A DNA stretch of 64,000 bases from Celeribacter persicus (lineage in GTDB: Bacteria; Pseudomonadota; Alphaproteobacteria; Rhodobacterales; Rhodobacteraceae). The position numbers were made by a program, and so were the translations under genes. The DNA lies in assembly GCF_003050785.1 (NCBI RefSeq), contig NZ_QAOH01000002.1, positions 124,001 through 188,000 on the forward strand, written 5' to 3'. Below, piece after piece: positions 54,611-63,567 of the stretch. Below the pieces are notes generated by a model. The model did not search any database. It was given only the letters and a program-made list of their open reading frames with translations, and was not told the origin of the DNA. Position 1 is the stretch's first letter. The number at the start of each line of letters is the position of its first letter.

Positions 54611-54802
54611 GCCTCACTGACCGGCCCTGTGCAAAACTGTATGGCATCGGATCAAGGCATTTGGCAGCGTTTCCTGCTATAAGCTCCCCATCGGCAACCA
54701 AAAGCGTTCCGTCACAACTCTGGGCCAGAAACTTGGCGCAGCACCGCACCTTCTGATGTCTCAGCGTCAAGATGTAACGCTTTATTATCGGGAGGACTGA
54801 TC

Positions 54803-55294
54803 ATGAGATCGAAAAACTGGCTTCCGACGTCCTGGCTTGGACATAAAGAGGCCGAAACCCCCTTCGCAACGCTCCGGGATCAAATCGAATCCCTGTTCGA
54901 CGATTTCAGCGAAGGTATGTCCCTTCCTGACCACACGTTCGCCATGAACAGCAACGTCAGTGAAACGGACGACGCAATCACCGTCACCGCGGAGCTTCCC
55001 GGGATGACGGAAAACGACGTCACCGTCTCGGTCAGCGGCAATCGTCTGACCATCGAAGGTGAAAAGAAAACCGAAACCGCGTCCGATGAGGACAAGGACG
55101 ACAAGACCGCCCGCGCCTATCACCGGATCGAACGCTATTGCGGCAGCTTCCGGCGGGTGATGAGCCTGCCGTTCGACGTGGACCCGGACAGCGTGGCCGC
55201 CGAAATGAAAGACGGCGTGCTGACGCTCACCCTGCCGAAACCGGCAGAGGCCAGGTCCGAGGCGCATAAGATCGAGGTCAAACACGCGGCCTGA
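54803..55294 (+). CDS. Small heat-shock protein Hsp20
   Basis: 163 residues, with an alpha-crystallin domain at about 50-150: VSETDDAITVTAELPGMTEN, RYCGSFRRVMSLPFDVDPDS and AEMKDGVLTLTLPKPAE. A molecular chaperone that holds unfolded proteins. The start follows GGGAGGACTGATC. The upstream region (54611-54802) may carry a heat-shock promoter, but no sigma-32 match was convincing. A terminator follows. Confidence 0.92.
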   Translation: MRSKNWLPTSWLGHKEAETPFATLRDQIESLFDDFSEGMSLPDHTFAMNSNVSETDDAITVTAELPGMTENDVTVSVSGNRLTIEGEKKTETASDEDKDDKTARAYHRIERYCGSFRRVMSLPFDVDPDSVAAEMKDGVLTLTLPKPAEARSEAHKIEVKHAA

Positions 55295-55313
55295 TCGTTC
55301 AAATATCACGAAC

Positions 55314-55335
55314 AAAGGCCCCTTCGGGGGCCTTT
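55314..55335. terminator. Bidirectional terminator between hsp20 and olsB
   Basis: AAAGGCCCC-TTCG-GGGGCCTTT, nine perfect pairs with a UUCG tetraloop, between convergent genes. It would stop transcription from both sides. Confidence 0.85.
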
Positions 55336-55338
55336 GCG

Positions 55339-56091
55339 TTATCCGGCGACCGAGCGCAGCAGTTTCTTGCGCGCGGGCGGGATGGATTTGATTTCCACCC
55401 CCGTAAACACATGGATCGTGTTCAGATCGCGGTCCACCACCGCGTGATCCGACACCCAGCCTCCCATCATCAGATAAGTCTTGAGCAAAGGCGGCATGGC
55501 CCGCGCGGCGCGCTTGGCATCCGGCTTGCGCCGCAGCCGCGCGGCGAATTTGAACACGTTCGGCGCTTTCACCTTCGGCAAAAACCGTTTCGGCCCTAGA
55601 TGACGGTGTTTCAGCATCGCCAAAGCATCGGCATGCAGCGCCCAATCGGCACCGTGAAAGGACGAACAGCCAAACAGCAGTTCGACATTCGCCTCGTCGA
55701 CATAGCGTGTCATCGCCCCCCAGGCGATGCGCAGGATGTCCGGGTCGTGACATTCCGGGTGAATGCAGAAGCGCCCCATCTCCAGCATCCGGCCCTCATA
55801 CTCCGCAAGCCCCTCAAGCCCATAGAACTGCGCCGAATAGCTGCGGGAGATGTCCGCCCCGCCCGCAAGATCGAGAAAGCGGTAGGTACAGACGAGCCGC
55901 CCCGTCTTGCGCTCCTCGATCAGGACATGACGGCACAACCCGTCAAAATCGTCCGCCTCAAGCCCGTCAAGGCGTTCGGCGGCCCCGGTTCCGGCCACGA
56001 AGGCGAGATAGCGCAAACGCTGCGCCGCTTCGATATCCGCGCGGGTTTGCGCGAAGCGCACCGTATAACGGCCTTTGAGCAGGTTGAACAT
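55339..56091 (-). CDS. olsB: L-ornithine N(alpha)-acyltransferase
   Basis: 250 residues, a GNAT-fold acyl-ACP-dependent enzyme. FAQTRADIEAAQRLRYLAFV, CRHVLIEERKTGRLVCTYRF, MLEMGRFCIHPECHDPDILR and LLFGCSSFHGAD match OlsB, which makes lyso-ornithine lipid; olsA is not adjacent. Ornithine lipids replace phospholipids when phosphate is scarce. Identification is by these stretches; a related hemolysin-type GNAT is the alternative. Confidence 0.85.
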   Translation of the reverse strand: MFNLLKGRYTVRFAQTRADIEAAQRLRYLAFVAGTGAAERLDGLEADDFDGLCRHVLIEERKTGRLVCTYRFLDLAGGADISRSYSAQFYGLEGLAEYEGRMLEMGRFCIHPECHDPDILRIAWGAMTRYVDEANVELLFGCSSFHGADWALHADALAMLKHRHLGPKRFLPKVKAPNVFKFAARLRRKPDAKRAARAMPPLLKTYLMMGGWVSDHAVVDRDLNTIHVFTGVEIKSIPPARKKLLRSVAG

Positions 56092-56240
56092 CGCGAAGGC
56101 TTCCTTCCGCTTTCACCAATATCATACCATAAGACTATGGGGTCGCCTCTTCATGCCTGCAAGAGATGACGATTTCTTGACGTCTTGTCACAAAGCCACA
56201 GCCAACTATCTTGCCCCTGAACAAGACAAAGGAGCACGCC

Positions 56241-56633
56241 ATGCCGAGAATCGAAAAAACGGATGCCGAATGGCGCGAGGAGCTGGACCCGGAAACCTAC
56301 CGCGTCACCCGCCAGCACGGCACCGAGCGCGCCTTTTCCCATCCGGGCTTTCCGAAAGCGTCGGGGGCATTTACCTGCGCCTGTTGCGGGGCGGAACTGT
56401 TCCGGCAGGAGAACAAGTTCGAGTCGCATTGCGGCTGGCCGTCCTTCGATCGCACGAAAGAGGACGCACCGGTGGGCGAGACCCGCGATACCTCCTTCGG
56501 CATGATCCGCACCGAAGTGCATTGCGACGACTGCGGCGCGCATCTGGGCCATGTCTTCCCGGACGGGCCGCGCGAGACGACGGGGATGCGCTATTGCATC
56601 AACGGCGTGTCGATCCGTTTCGTGCCGGACTGA
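56241..56633 (+). CDS. msrB: Peptide-methionine (R)-S-oxide reductase
   Basis: 130 residues from the ATG at 56241 with AAAGGAG. Zinc ligands Cys46/Cys49 (CACC) and Cys95/Cys98 (CDDC); catalytic Cys119 in RYCINGVSIRF; the conserved HCGWPSF contains Cys64, the usual recycling cysteine. Repairs oxidised methionine in proteins. A terminator-repeat follows. Confidence 0.96.
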   Translation: MPRIEKTDAEWREELDPETYRVTRQHGTERAFSHPGFPKASGAFTCACCGAELFRQENKFESHCGWPSFDRTKEDAPVGETRDTSFGMIRTEVHCDDCGAHLGHVFPDGPRETTGMRYCINGVSIRFVPD

Positions 56634-56680
56634 AAAACCGCGCCCGACATCGCCAAACCTGCCCTTTAAGGGTTTTCCGA

Positions 56681-56733
56681 TGGCGAAAATACTCAAAATA
56701 AAAGCCGCCCCGAAACCATCGCGGGGCGGCTTT
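56681..56733. repeat. Terminator-containing extragenic repeat, copy 2
   Basis: TGGCGAAAATACTCAA (56681-56696) followed by AAAGCCGCCCCG-N9-CGGGGCGGCTTT (56701-56733), twelve perfect pairs with a T-run. Nearly identical in order to 32011-32057. It separates msrB (plus) from bamE (minus) and works in both directions. Confidence 0.78.
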
Positions 56734-56756
56734 TTGTGTCGGCTCTCTGCGCAGGC

Positions 56757-57230
56757 TTACTGCAAAAGCTGTTCCGCAGAGATGTTGCCAAGACCGCCAA
56801 AGAGCTGTTCGAGGAAGGTCACGCCCTTGATGTTGTCGTCTGTCACACGACGCTCCAACACCACCACGCGGCCCTGTTCAAGCCCGAAGCGCTCAATGTT
56901 GCTGACCACGCCACGGCTGTCGAAAGATATCGCGACCACCTGCCGGTCCACCTCTTTCGGCTCGAACGCGCCGTAGTGGCGGAATTGCGAGCGCACGTAA
57001 TACCAGCCGGAATTGTCGCGAATCCCCTCGATCCCCGGCGCGCCGATCACATCGGCCACCGTATCCTTGGTATCGACACCCACCACGACCTGCGCCAATT
57101 GCTCGGACGAGGGCACATAGCCATGGTTGCGGAACTGCGCCACACAGGCGCTCAGGGACAGGATCAGCGCCAGCCCCAGAAGAGCTTTCGCCACGATTGC
57201 GGCCCCTCGCGGGAAAATACGGTCGGACAT
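56757..57230 (-). CDS. bamE: Outer-membrane assembly lipoprotein BamE
   Basis: 157 residues. Lipobox LSAC with lipidated Cys29 after ALLGLALILS. GYVPSSEQLAQVVVGVDTKD, then VADVIGAP and DNSGWYYVRSQF match the SmpA/BamE domain. Part of the BAM complex that folds outer-membrane proteins. Divergent from the DUF177 gene. Confidence 0.93.
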   Translation of the reverse strand: MSDRIFPRGAAIVAKALLGLALILSLSACVAQFRNHGYVPSSEQLAQVVVGVDTKDTVADVIGAPGIEGIRDNSGWYYVRSQFRHYGAFEPKEVDRQVVAISFDSRGVVSNIERFGLEQGRVVVLERRVTDDNIKGVTFLEQLFGGLGNISAEQLLQ

Positions 57231-57316
57231 ATGCCCCCTCTTGCCTTGTGTGCTTGCGCCTCGTATCCGTATCCGGCTTATAGAAACAGCGCCCGACGAT
57301 CAAGGAGACTTCCACA

Positions 57317-57892
57317 ATGGGACACGACGGCCTGCACAGCTGGGGCAGCCCTTTGCACCTACGCGATCTTTCCGACGCCCATGCCCATTCCTTCCGCCTG
57401 GTGCCCTCCAGCGAAGATCTGGAGGAAATGGCGACAACTCTGGGCCTCAGTTCGGTGCGGAAAGTGAAATTCGAAGGCCGGATGATCCCTGTCGGCAAAC
57501 GCGACTGGCGGCTCGAAGGAGAACTCGGCGCCACCGTGGTGCAGCCCTGCGTGGCAACCCTCGTGCCGGTGACCACCCGACTCGATGTGCCTGTGAACCG
57601 CACCTATATCGCCGATCTGCACGAGGAATTTCACCCCGAACAAGAGCTTGAGATGCCGGAGGACGACACCGTCGAACCTCTGCCCGCCACCCTCATCCTC
57701 TCCGCCGTCGCCGAAGAGGCTCTGGCGCTCGCCGCCCCCGATTATCCCCGCGCACAAGGGGCCGAGCTGGGCGTGACACAGTTCACAGAGCCGGGCAAAA
57801 CGGCAATGAGCGACGAGGATACGAAACCTTTCGCAGCCCTCAAGGCGCTGCGCGACAAGATCGACAAAGACGGTGGAGAAAACGGCGAATAA
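57317..57892 (+). CDS. DUF177 (YceD-family) protein
   Basis: 191 residues, acidic. It matches YceD-type DUF177 proteins that sit upstream of rpmF and plsX; some bind 23S rRNA precursor. Cys78 in VVQPCVATLVPVTTRLDVPV is the typical position of the family's conserved cysteine. The gene order DUF177-rpmF-plsX-fabH is highly conserved in bacteria. Confidence 0.9.
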   Translation: MGHDGLHSWGSPLHLRDLSDAHAHSFRLVPSSEDLEEMATTLGLSSVRKVKFEGRMIPVGKRDWRLEGELGATVVQPCVATLVPVTTRLDVPVNRTYIADLHEEFHPEQELEMPEDDTVEPLPATLILSAVAEEALALAAPDYPRAQGAELGVTQFTEPGKTAMSDEDTKPFAALKALRDKIDKDGGENGE

Positions 57893-57921
57893 CCGCCTCT
57901 AAAACACCGCAAACAAAAGAC

Positions 57922-57968
57922 TTGCATGGAATCGCAAAGCGAGTATGTTCCCGGCCTCGCTTCCATGC
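57922..57968. promoter_or_regulatory. Candidate rpmF promoter overlapping a bulged hairpin
   Basis: TTGCAT (57922-57927), 16 bases, TATGTT (57944-57949) is a plausible sigma-70 promoter for rpmF. Overlapping it, GCATGGA + AGCGAG pairs with CTCGCTTCCATGC (57956-57968), thirteen pairs with a 7-base bulge and 12-base loop. A second perfect palindrome AAACCATGGTTT lies at 58028-58039. The 287-base gap is thus unusually structured. Confidence 0.4.
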
Positions 57969-58179
57969 ACGTCTTTGACGCGTCTCTGACCGGGGACGGA
58001 CGAGGGCGCAGACGGAAATTATGGTGCAAACCATGGTTTACACTCTGCCCGCGAAGGCCTATGAAGCGCCAAAGTTTTCACCGGGTATGAGGCCCGGACT
58101 TGTATCAGGGGCCCAAGGCCCCGCCCACCAGAGGCACGGGATCGCAAGACCCCCTGCCCGTTGCTACCGAGGTTGAGAC

Positions 58180-58386
58180 ATGGCTGTCCCTCAGAATAGA
58201 GTTACCCGCTCCAAGCGGAACATGCGCCGCGCCCACGATGCTCTGGTCGCCGGCAACCCCGCCGAGTGCCCGAACTGCGGCGAGTTGAAACGCCCCCACC
58301 ACGTCTGTGGCGCTTGCGGCCATTACGATGACCGTGAAGTCGTCGCTCAGGCCGACGAGATCGACCTCGACGAAGACGCGGCGTAA
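58180..58386 (+). CDS. rpmF: 50S ribosomal protein L32
   Basis: 68 residues. A basic N-terminus ([20 protein letters not shown]) and a zinc ribbon with Cys30, Cys33, Cys43 and Cys46 ([17 protein letters not shown]). The acidic tail ([10 protein letters not shown]) is longer than in E. coli. Zinc-binding (C+) form. It precedes plsX by 25 bases. Confidence 0.97.
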   Translation: MAVPQNRVTRSKRNMRRAHDALVAGNPAECPNCGELKRPHHVCGACGHYDDREVVAQADEIDLDEDAA

Positions 58387-58411
58387 GTCCGATTCCCCGA
58401 CTGGCGTTCTG

Positions 58412-59584
58412 ATGAGCATGAGCCCGTCCGAGACTTCTTCCGGCACCTCTGCCCCGGCGATCACGGGACAGGGGTCCGAGCATAAAGACACGGACAGCAG
58501 GGCCACGGACAACAAGGGCCGTCTCGGCGCTCGTGAGGGGATTCAGGTCACGCTTTCAATCGACGCCATGGGTGGCGATCGTGGACCGGCGGCGGTTGTC
58601 GCCGGTATTGCACGTTCTGCGTCCAAAAATCCCGCGCTCAGGTTTATCGTCCACGGCAACGGGGCCGAGCTTCAGAAGCTCATCCGCAAACGCAAGGTCC
58701 TGCGTGATCGCGTCGAGATTCGCGACGTGCCGGGTGTTGTCACCATGCATGACAAACCCTCGACGGCGATGCGCCGCACCGACACGTCAATGCGCTCCGC
58801 CATTGACGCGGTGAAGGATGGCGAGGCGCAGGCCTGCGTCTCCTGTGGCAACACCGGCGCGCTGATGGCGACCTCGATGATCCGCCTGCGCAAGCTGGAA
58901 GGTGTCAACCGCCCGGCCATCGCCTGCCTCTGGCCCTCGCGCAATGTGCAAGGGTTCAACGTCATGCTCGACGTCGGCGCCGACATCCGCGCCGATGCCC
59001 AGGATCTGCTGCAATACGCGATGATGGGCGCCTCCTATGCCCGTAATGGGCTTGGCCTTGAGACGCCGCGCGTGGGCCTTCTGAACGTCGGCACCGAGGA
59101 GCACAAGGGTCGCGCGGAGTTGAAAGAAGCCAATGAGCTGATCGAGAACGCTTCCGGCATTGGCGGCTATGAGTTCAGAGGCTTCGTCGAGGGCGGCGAT
59201 ATTCCCGGCGACCGGGTGGACGTGATCGTCACCGACGGGTTCACAGGCAACATCGCGCTCAAGACCGGCGAAGGCACTGCGAAGCTCGTGGGCGATCTTC
59301 TCAAGGAGGCGTTCAAGGCGACACCGCTGTCGCGCATCGCCGCCCTGCTCGCGCTCACCTCGCTCAAACGTCTGCAAAAACGAATCGATCCGCGCCGTGT
59401 GAACGGCGGGGTCTTCCTCGGGCTCAGGGGCACCGTGGTCAAATCCCACGGCTCGGCCGACGCCACGGGCGTCTCAGCTGCGATCAAACTCGCCTATGAG
59501 CTATCCGCCTCGGGCTTTACCGATCGTTTGGCGGCACGGGTTGCATCCGCCGTCGCCACATCGCAAAATGACGGAACGTCATAA
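58412..59584 (+). CDS. plsX: Phosphate acyltransferase PlsX
   Basis: 390 residues from the ATG at 58412. Makes acyl-phosphate from acyl-ACP for phospholipid synthesis. LSIDAMGGDRGP, SCGNTGALMATSMI and DGFTGNIALKTGEG are the family motifs. About 47 residues, rich in Ser/Thr/Gly, precede the usual start of the family; no ATG or GTG occurs closer to the core, so the extension seems real, unless an unusual start is used. It is co-transcribed with fabH. Confidence 0.93.
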   Translation: MSMSPSETSSGTSAPAITGQGSEHKDTDSRATDNKGRLGAREGIQVTLSIDAMGGDRGPAAVVAGIARSASKNPALRFIVHGNGAELQKLIRKRKVLRDRVEIRDVPGVVTMHDKPSTAMRRTDTSMRSAIDAVKDGEAQACVSCGNTGALMATSMIRLRKLEGVNRPAIACLWPSRNVQGFNVMLDVGADIRADAQDLLQYAMMGASYARNGLGLETPRVGLLNVGTEEHKGRAELKEANELIENASGIGGYEFRGFVEGGDIPGDRVDVIVTDGFTGNIALKTGEGTAKLVGDLLKEAFKATPLSRIAALLALTSLKRLQKRIDPRRVNGGVFLGLRGTVVKSHGSADATGVSAAIKLAYELSASGFTDRLAARVASAVATSQNDGTS

Positions 59585-59603
59585 ATAACATAAGGCCTTG
59601 TCC

Positions 59604-60578
59604 ATGACAGTCCGGGCAGTCGTCGCTGGTGTGGGACACTATCTCCCCGCCCGCGTGGTCGAGAACGCAGAGTTCGAAAAAACCCTCGATACCACCGATG
59701 AATGGATCCGCACCCGTTCCGGGATCGAGCGGCGTCATTTTGCCGCCGAAGGGGAAACCACCTCCATGATGGGGGCCGAGGCCGCGCGCGCCGCGCTCCG
59801 GGACGCGGGGCTTGAACCCTCGGACATCGACGCGGTGATCGTCGCCACCTCGACGCCGGATCTGACCTTTCCCTCGGTCGCGACGATGATTCAAAACGCG
59901 CTCGGCATGTCCTGCGGCTTTGCCTTCGATGTGCAGGCGGTCTGCGCGGGCTTCATCTACGCGCTCTCGAACGCCAATGCCCAGATCGTCTCCGGTCAGG
60001 CCAAACGCGTGCTCGTCATCGGGGCCGAAACGTTTTCGCGTATCATGGACTGGGAAGACCGCTCGACCTGCGTGCTCTTCGGCGATGGCGCGGGCGCGCT
60101 GGTGCTGGAGGCCCGTGAAGGGGCCGGAACACCGCAGGACCGCGGCATTCTCGCCGTCGATCTGAATTCCGACGGTCAGTACAAGGAGATGCTCTATGTC
60201 GATGGCGGTGTCTCCACCACCGGCACTTCGGGCAAACTCCGGATGCAGGGCAATGCACTCTTTCGTCAGGCGGTGCAGAAACTCGCCGAAACCGCCGAGA
60301 CCGCAATCAGCAAAGCCGGGCTGACCGATGCCGATATCGACTGGATCGTGCCGCATCAGGCCAATATCCGCATCATCGAAGGCACCGCGAAGAAACTCGG
60401 TCACTCGATGGATCGGGTCATCGTCACCGTGCAGGATCACGGGAACACCTCCGCCGCCTCGATCCCGCTTGCCATGTCGGTCGGCAAGGAGCGCGGTCAA
60501 ATCAAGGCAGGCGACCTTTGCGTCGCCGAGGCGATCGGCGGCGGGCTGGCCTGGGGGGCGGTGGTGTTGCGCTGGTGA
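59604..60578 (+). CDS. fabH: 3-oxoacyl-ACP synthase III
   Basis: 324 residues from the ATG at 59604 (an in-frame TTG two codons earlier is less likely). Catalytic Cys114 in QAVCAGF, His in PHQANIRI and Asn in QDHGNTSAASIP. Starts fatty-acid synthesis by condensing acetyl-CoA with malonyl-ACP. It follows plsX by 19 bases. Confidence 0.97.
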   Translation: MTVRAVVAGVGHYLPARVVENAEFEKTLDTTDEWIRTRSGIERRHFAAEGETTSMMGAEAARAALRDAGLEPSDIDAVIVATSTPDLTFPSVATMIQNALGMSCGFAFDVQAVCAGFIYALSNANAQIVSGQAKRVLVIGAETFSRIMDWEDRSTCVLFGDGAGALVLEAREGAGTPQDRGILAVDLNSDGQYKEMLYVDGGVSTTGTSGKLRMQGNALFRQAVQKLAETAETAISKAGLTDADIDWIVPHQANIRIIEGTAKKLGHSMDRVIVTVQDHGNTSAASIPLAMSVGKERGQIKAGDLCVAEAIGGGLAWGAVVLRW

Positions 60579-60708
60579 CGTAGGGTCATCTTAGCCGGCG
60601 CTTGGCGGCAGGTTCCGGCGCCTCAACTGCCCGAGCCAAGTCATTGATATTGACGCAAGCTTACCAAACTGCCACTCTCCGGGACAATCGTTCCGCAGGG
60701 GGAGAAAA

Positions 60709-61008
60709 ATGACCAAGACCTTGACCCGCATGGATCTCAGCGAAGCCGTATTTCGCGAGGTCGGCCTGAGCCGCAACGAATCCGCAGCGCTCGTCGAAAG
60801 CGTGCTGGCGCATATTTCCGACGCACTCGTCGAGGGAGAAACCGTCAAGATTTCGTCCTTCGGCACCTTCTCGGTACGCGCCAAAGCCGAACGTGTCGGG
60901 CGCAACCCGAAGACCGGCGACGAAGCTCCGATCCCGGCCCGCCGGGTTCTGACCTTCCGTCCTTCGCATCTGATGAAGGACCGCGTGGCGGCGGGCAACA
61001 AGTCGTAA
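60709..61008 (+). CDS. ihfA: Integration host factor alpha subunit
   Basis: 99 residues. The HU/IHF fold is clear: [40 protein letters not shown] and [20 protein letters not shown], the beta-arm with the intercalating proline. It bends DNA. It is 131 bases after fabH with a possible promoter (TTGACG near 60650). Confidence 0.95.
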   Translation: MTKTLTRMDLSEAVFREVGLSRNESAALVESVLAHISDALVEGETVKISSFGTFSVRAKAERVGRNPKTGDEAPIPARRVLTFRPSHLMKDRVAAGNKS

Positions 61009-61032
61009 ATCCGCTTAAAGGTTTGATCTACA

Positions 61033-62028
61033 ATGGATAAATCACCGGACGCCTTCCGCACGATCAGCGAGGTTGCCGATTGGCTGGATACGCCCGCGCA
61101 TGTGTTGCGGTTCTGGGAAAGCCGGTTCACCCAGGTCAAACCGGTCAAACGCGCGGGCGGGCGGCGCTATTACCGCCCCTCCGACATGGCGCTTCTGGGC
61201 GGGATCAAGAAACTGCTTCATGACGATGGTATGACCATTCGCGGCGTGCAGAAACTGTTGCGGGAGCACGGGGTGAAATATGTCGCCTCGCTCTCGCCGG
61301 TGATCGAGGGCGTCGAGCCAATCACCGCACCAACGCCCGAACACAGCCCGATTCCCCCTGTGCCGTCCGCCCCCATGGCTGAAATGGTGCCGCAGGACGA
61401 TTTCGAACCGACCGAACCGGAAAAACGTGTGATTCCCTTTGCCCGCCCGGACACGACCACGCCGCCCACAGCCGAGGTCGCATCAGAGGAACGAAGCGAA
61501 GACCTCACGCCGGAAGCCTCCGTCGCGAACGCACATGACAGCGAGACGCCTGCCGCTGCTCCGGCACCGGTTGCCGGAGGCCGGGCCGGTCAGACCTCCT
61601 TCGACTTCGACCACGGGCCAATGGCTGATCTGTTCGAAAAACCCGATCCCATCGAAGCGGATGAAGACATCACCGAAGATGACATCGAATTCGACACGAC
61701 CGCCGAGAGCGCGACAGACGACGCCGAAATGACGGCGGAGGACGAGGCGATTCTCACAGCGGGCATCGGCACAATCGAGCCGGAGATCGCAGAGGAAACG
61801 AGCGAAGAACCTTATGTCGCAACAGATTTTTCCCCGGCTGAAGCCACGGCTTCGGTTGGCCGTGAATTCGCCCTGCCGGAAGACCCCTCGGACGACGACG
61901 ATATTACAATCATGTCTCCGGGCATTGTCGGTCAGTTGAACCATCGCAAGTTGTGTCATGTGTCGCAGCATGAAATCGCCGCGCTGTTGAGCCGCGTGGA
62001 AGCCCTACGGGCGCGCATTGCCGGGTGA
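61033..62028 (+). CDS. MerR-family protein with long acidic tail
   Basis: 331 residues. The N-terminal winged HTH ([60 protein letters not shown]) is MerR-like, and lies downstream of ihfA as in many alphaproteobacteria. Residues about 95-285 are low complexity and acidic ([20 protein letters not shown] and similar). A short conserved C-terminal segment ([20 protein letters not shown]) may be a coiled coil. No effector cysteines of metal-binding MerR proteins are seen. Confidence 0.87.
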   Translation: MDKSPDAFRTISEVADWLDTPAHVLRFWESRFTQVKPVKRAGGRRYYRPSDMALLGGIKKLLHDDGMTIRGVQKLLREHGVKYVASLSPVIEGVEPITAPTPEHSPIPPVPSAPMAEMVPQDDFEPTEPEKRVIPFARPDTTTPPTAEVASEERSEDLTPEASVANAHDSETPAAAPAPVAGGRAGQTSFDFDHGPMADLFEKPDPIEADEDITEDDIEFDTTAESATDDAEMTAEDEAILTAGIGTIEPEIAEETSEEPYVATDFSPAEATASVGREFALPEDPSDDDDITIMSPGIVGQLNHRKLCHVSQHEIAALLSRVEALRARIAG

Positions 62029-62124
62029 TCTCATCGCGCCCGGAATTTGCCCTGAAATTTACGGGGGATGAGCCAAATTAACGCTTGCCCCTGCTACGGA
62101 AATCACTATGTAAGGGGTCCACGT

Positions 62125-62201
62125 CGGGCTATAGCGCAGCCTGGTAGCGCGTCCGTCTGGGGGACGGAAGGTCGCAGGTTCAAGTCCTGCTAGCCCGACC
62201 A
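62125..62201 (+). tRNA. tRNA-Pro (GGG)
   Basis: Acceptor CGGGCTA/TAGCCCG, D-stem GCGC/GCGC, anticodon stem TCCGT/ACGGA with loop CTGGGGG (anticodon GGG), T-stem GCAGG/CCTGC with TTCAAGT loop, discriminator A and encoded CCA. A terminator follows. Confidence 0.97.
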
Positions 62202-62210
62202 AAACACCTC

Positions 62211-62247
62211 AAAACCGCTCGCAGCCTCTGGGCTTGCGGGCGGTTTT
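62211..62247 (+). terminator. Intrinsic terminator after tRNA-Pro
   Basis: AAAACCGC...GCGGTTTT with an additional inner TCGCA/TTGCG pairing, ten bases after the tRNA CCA end. Confidence 0.85.
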
Positions 62248-62300
62248 GCGTTAAAGCTTTCGGATCGGAAACAAGGGTTTGAGGACCCGGGGAGGACGAC

Positions 62301-63380
62301 ATGGGTGTTTTGGCCGATCATGCCATTCGGGACATGCTGACACGCGGCGAGATCACGGCCAGCCCGGCGGTGATCGACGCACAGGTGCAGCCCGCCTCCC
62401 TCGATCTGCGCCTTGGCACGCGCGCCTGGCGGGTGCGGGCCTCGTTTCTGGCGGGCGAAGGCCGCACGGTCTCCGAACGCCTCTCCGAGTTCGAAATGCA
62501 TCAGATCGACCTGACCGATGGTGCTGTTTTGGAAAAGGGCTGTGTCTATGTCGTGCCGCTGATGGAACGCCTCGCCCTGCCCGAGGGCATTCAGGCCGTC
62601 GCCAATGCCAAAAGCTCGACCGGGCGGCTCGATCTTCTGACCCGACTGATCACCGACGAGGGCGTCGAATTCGACCGCATCGCGCCCGGTTACGATGGCC
62701 CGCTTTATGCCGAGATTTGCCCCCGCTCCTTCTCCGCTCTCGTCCGCCCCGGCATGCGGCTCAATCAGGTGCGGTTCCGTGCCGGACAATCGGTGCTGAA
62801 CGACGCAGAGCTTGAGGCGCTGCACAAAGAGAGCCCTCTGGTGAACGGTCATGCGGTGATTGATCAGGGCCTTGGCTTTTCCGTCGATCTCAAACCCGCT
62901 GAAGGCACGCTCGTCGGTTATCGCGCCAAGCCGCACACCGGGGTGATCGACCTCGACAACATCGGCTTTTACGACCCGGCGGAATATTGGGAACCGATCT
63001 ATTCCAAAACCGGCCAGATCATCCTCGATCCCGGCGCCTTCTACATCCTCGTGAGCCGTGAAGCGGTGCACATTCCGCCCGATTACGCCGCCGAAATGGC
63101 CCCCTATCTGGCCATGGTCGGCGAGTTCCGGGTGCATTACGCGGGCTTCTTCGATCCGGGGTTCGGCCATGCCGGGGCTGGCGGCGCGGGTGCGCGCGGC
63201 GTACTCGAAGTGCGCTGTCACGAAGCGCCTTTCGTGCTCGAACATGGGCAGATCGTCGGGCGTCTGGTCTACGAGCGGATGGAAAGCCGCCCCGACCGGC
63301 TTTACGGTGCCGATCTGGCGTCGAATTATCAGGGGCAGGGGTTGAAATTGTCGAAGCATTTCGCCTCTTCAACAAAATGA
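62301..63380 (+). CDS. dcd: 2'-deoxycytidine 5'-triphosphate deaminase, double-domain form
   Basis: 359 residues, about twice the length of E. coli Dcd. Two dUTPase-like halves: the first has QPASLDLRLGTRAW and AKSSTGRLDLLTRLITD, the second has AEMAPYLAMVGEFRVHYAGF then FDPGFGHAGAG and LEVRCHEAPFVLEHGQIVGR. This matches the alphaproteobacterial dCTP deaminase family with an N-terminal DCD domain. Produces dUTP for thymidylate synthesis. Confidence 0.9.
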   Translation: MGVLADHAIRDMLTRGEITASPAVIDAQVQPASLDLRLGTRAWRVRASFLAGEGRTVSERLSEFEMHQIDLTDGAVLEKGCVYVVPLMERLALPEGIQAVANAKSSTGRLDLLTRLITDEGVEFDRIAPGYDGPLYAEICPRSFSALVRPGMRLNQVRFRAGQSVLNDAELEALHKESPLVNGHAVIDQGLGFSVDLKPAEGTLVGYRAKPHTGVIDLDNIGFYDPAEYWEPIYSKTGQIILDPGAFYILVSREAVHIPPDYAAEMAPYLAMVGEFRVHYAGFFDPGFGHAGAGGAGARGVLEVRCHEAPFVLEHGQIVGRLVYERMESRPDRLYGADLASNYQGQGLKLSKHFASSTK

Positions 63381-63567
63381 AATGCAAATCCGTGTCATTG
63401 CCGTTGGAAAAGCGCTCAGGCGATCCATCGGCTAAAACATGCCACATATGGTAGTCACCCTGCCCCTGCGCACAAAAATTTGCTCGTGCCAAGGAACATT
63501 CGGACACACTGGTTTGTTGATACTCCGTACTGCGCAGCATGGCTGTGCGATGAAACAGGAGTAAAAC

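Noticed and set aside
63493-63518. GGAAC-N17-TGTT resembling an EcfG general-stress promoter before the SH3 gene
   Set aside because: The match is short and the general stress sigma factor is uncertain in Rhodobacteraceae; kept only as a note.
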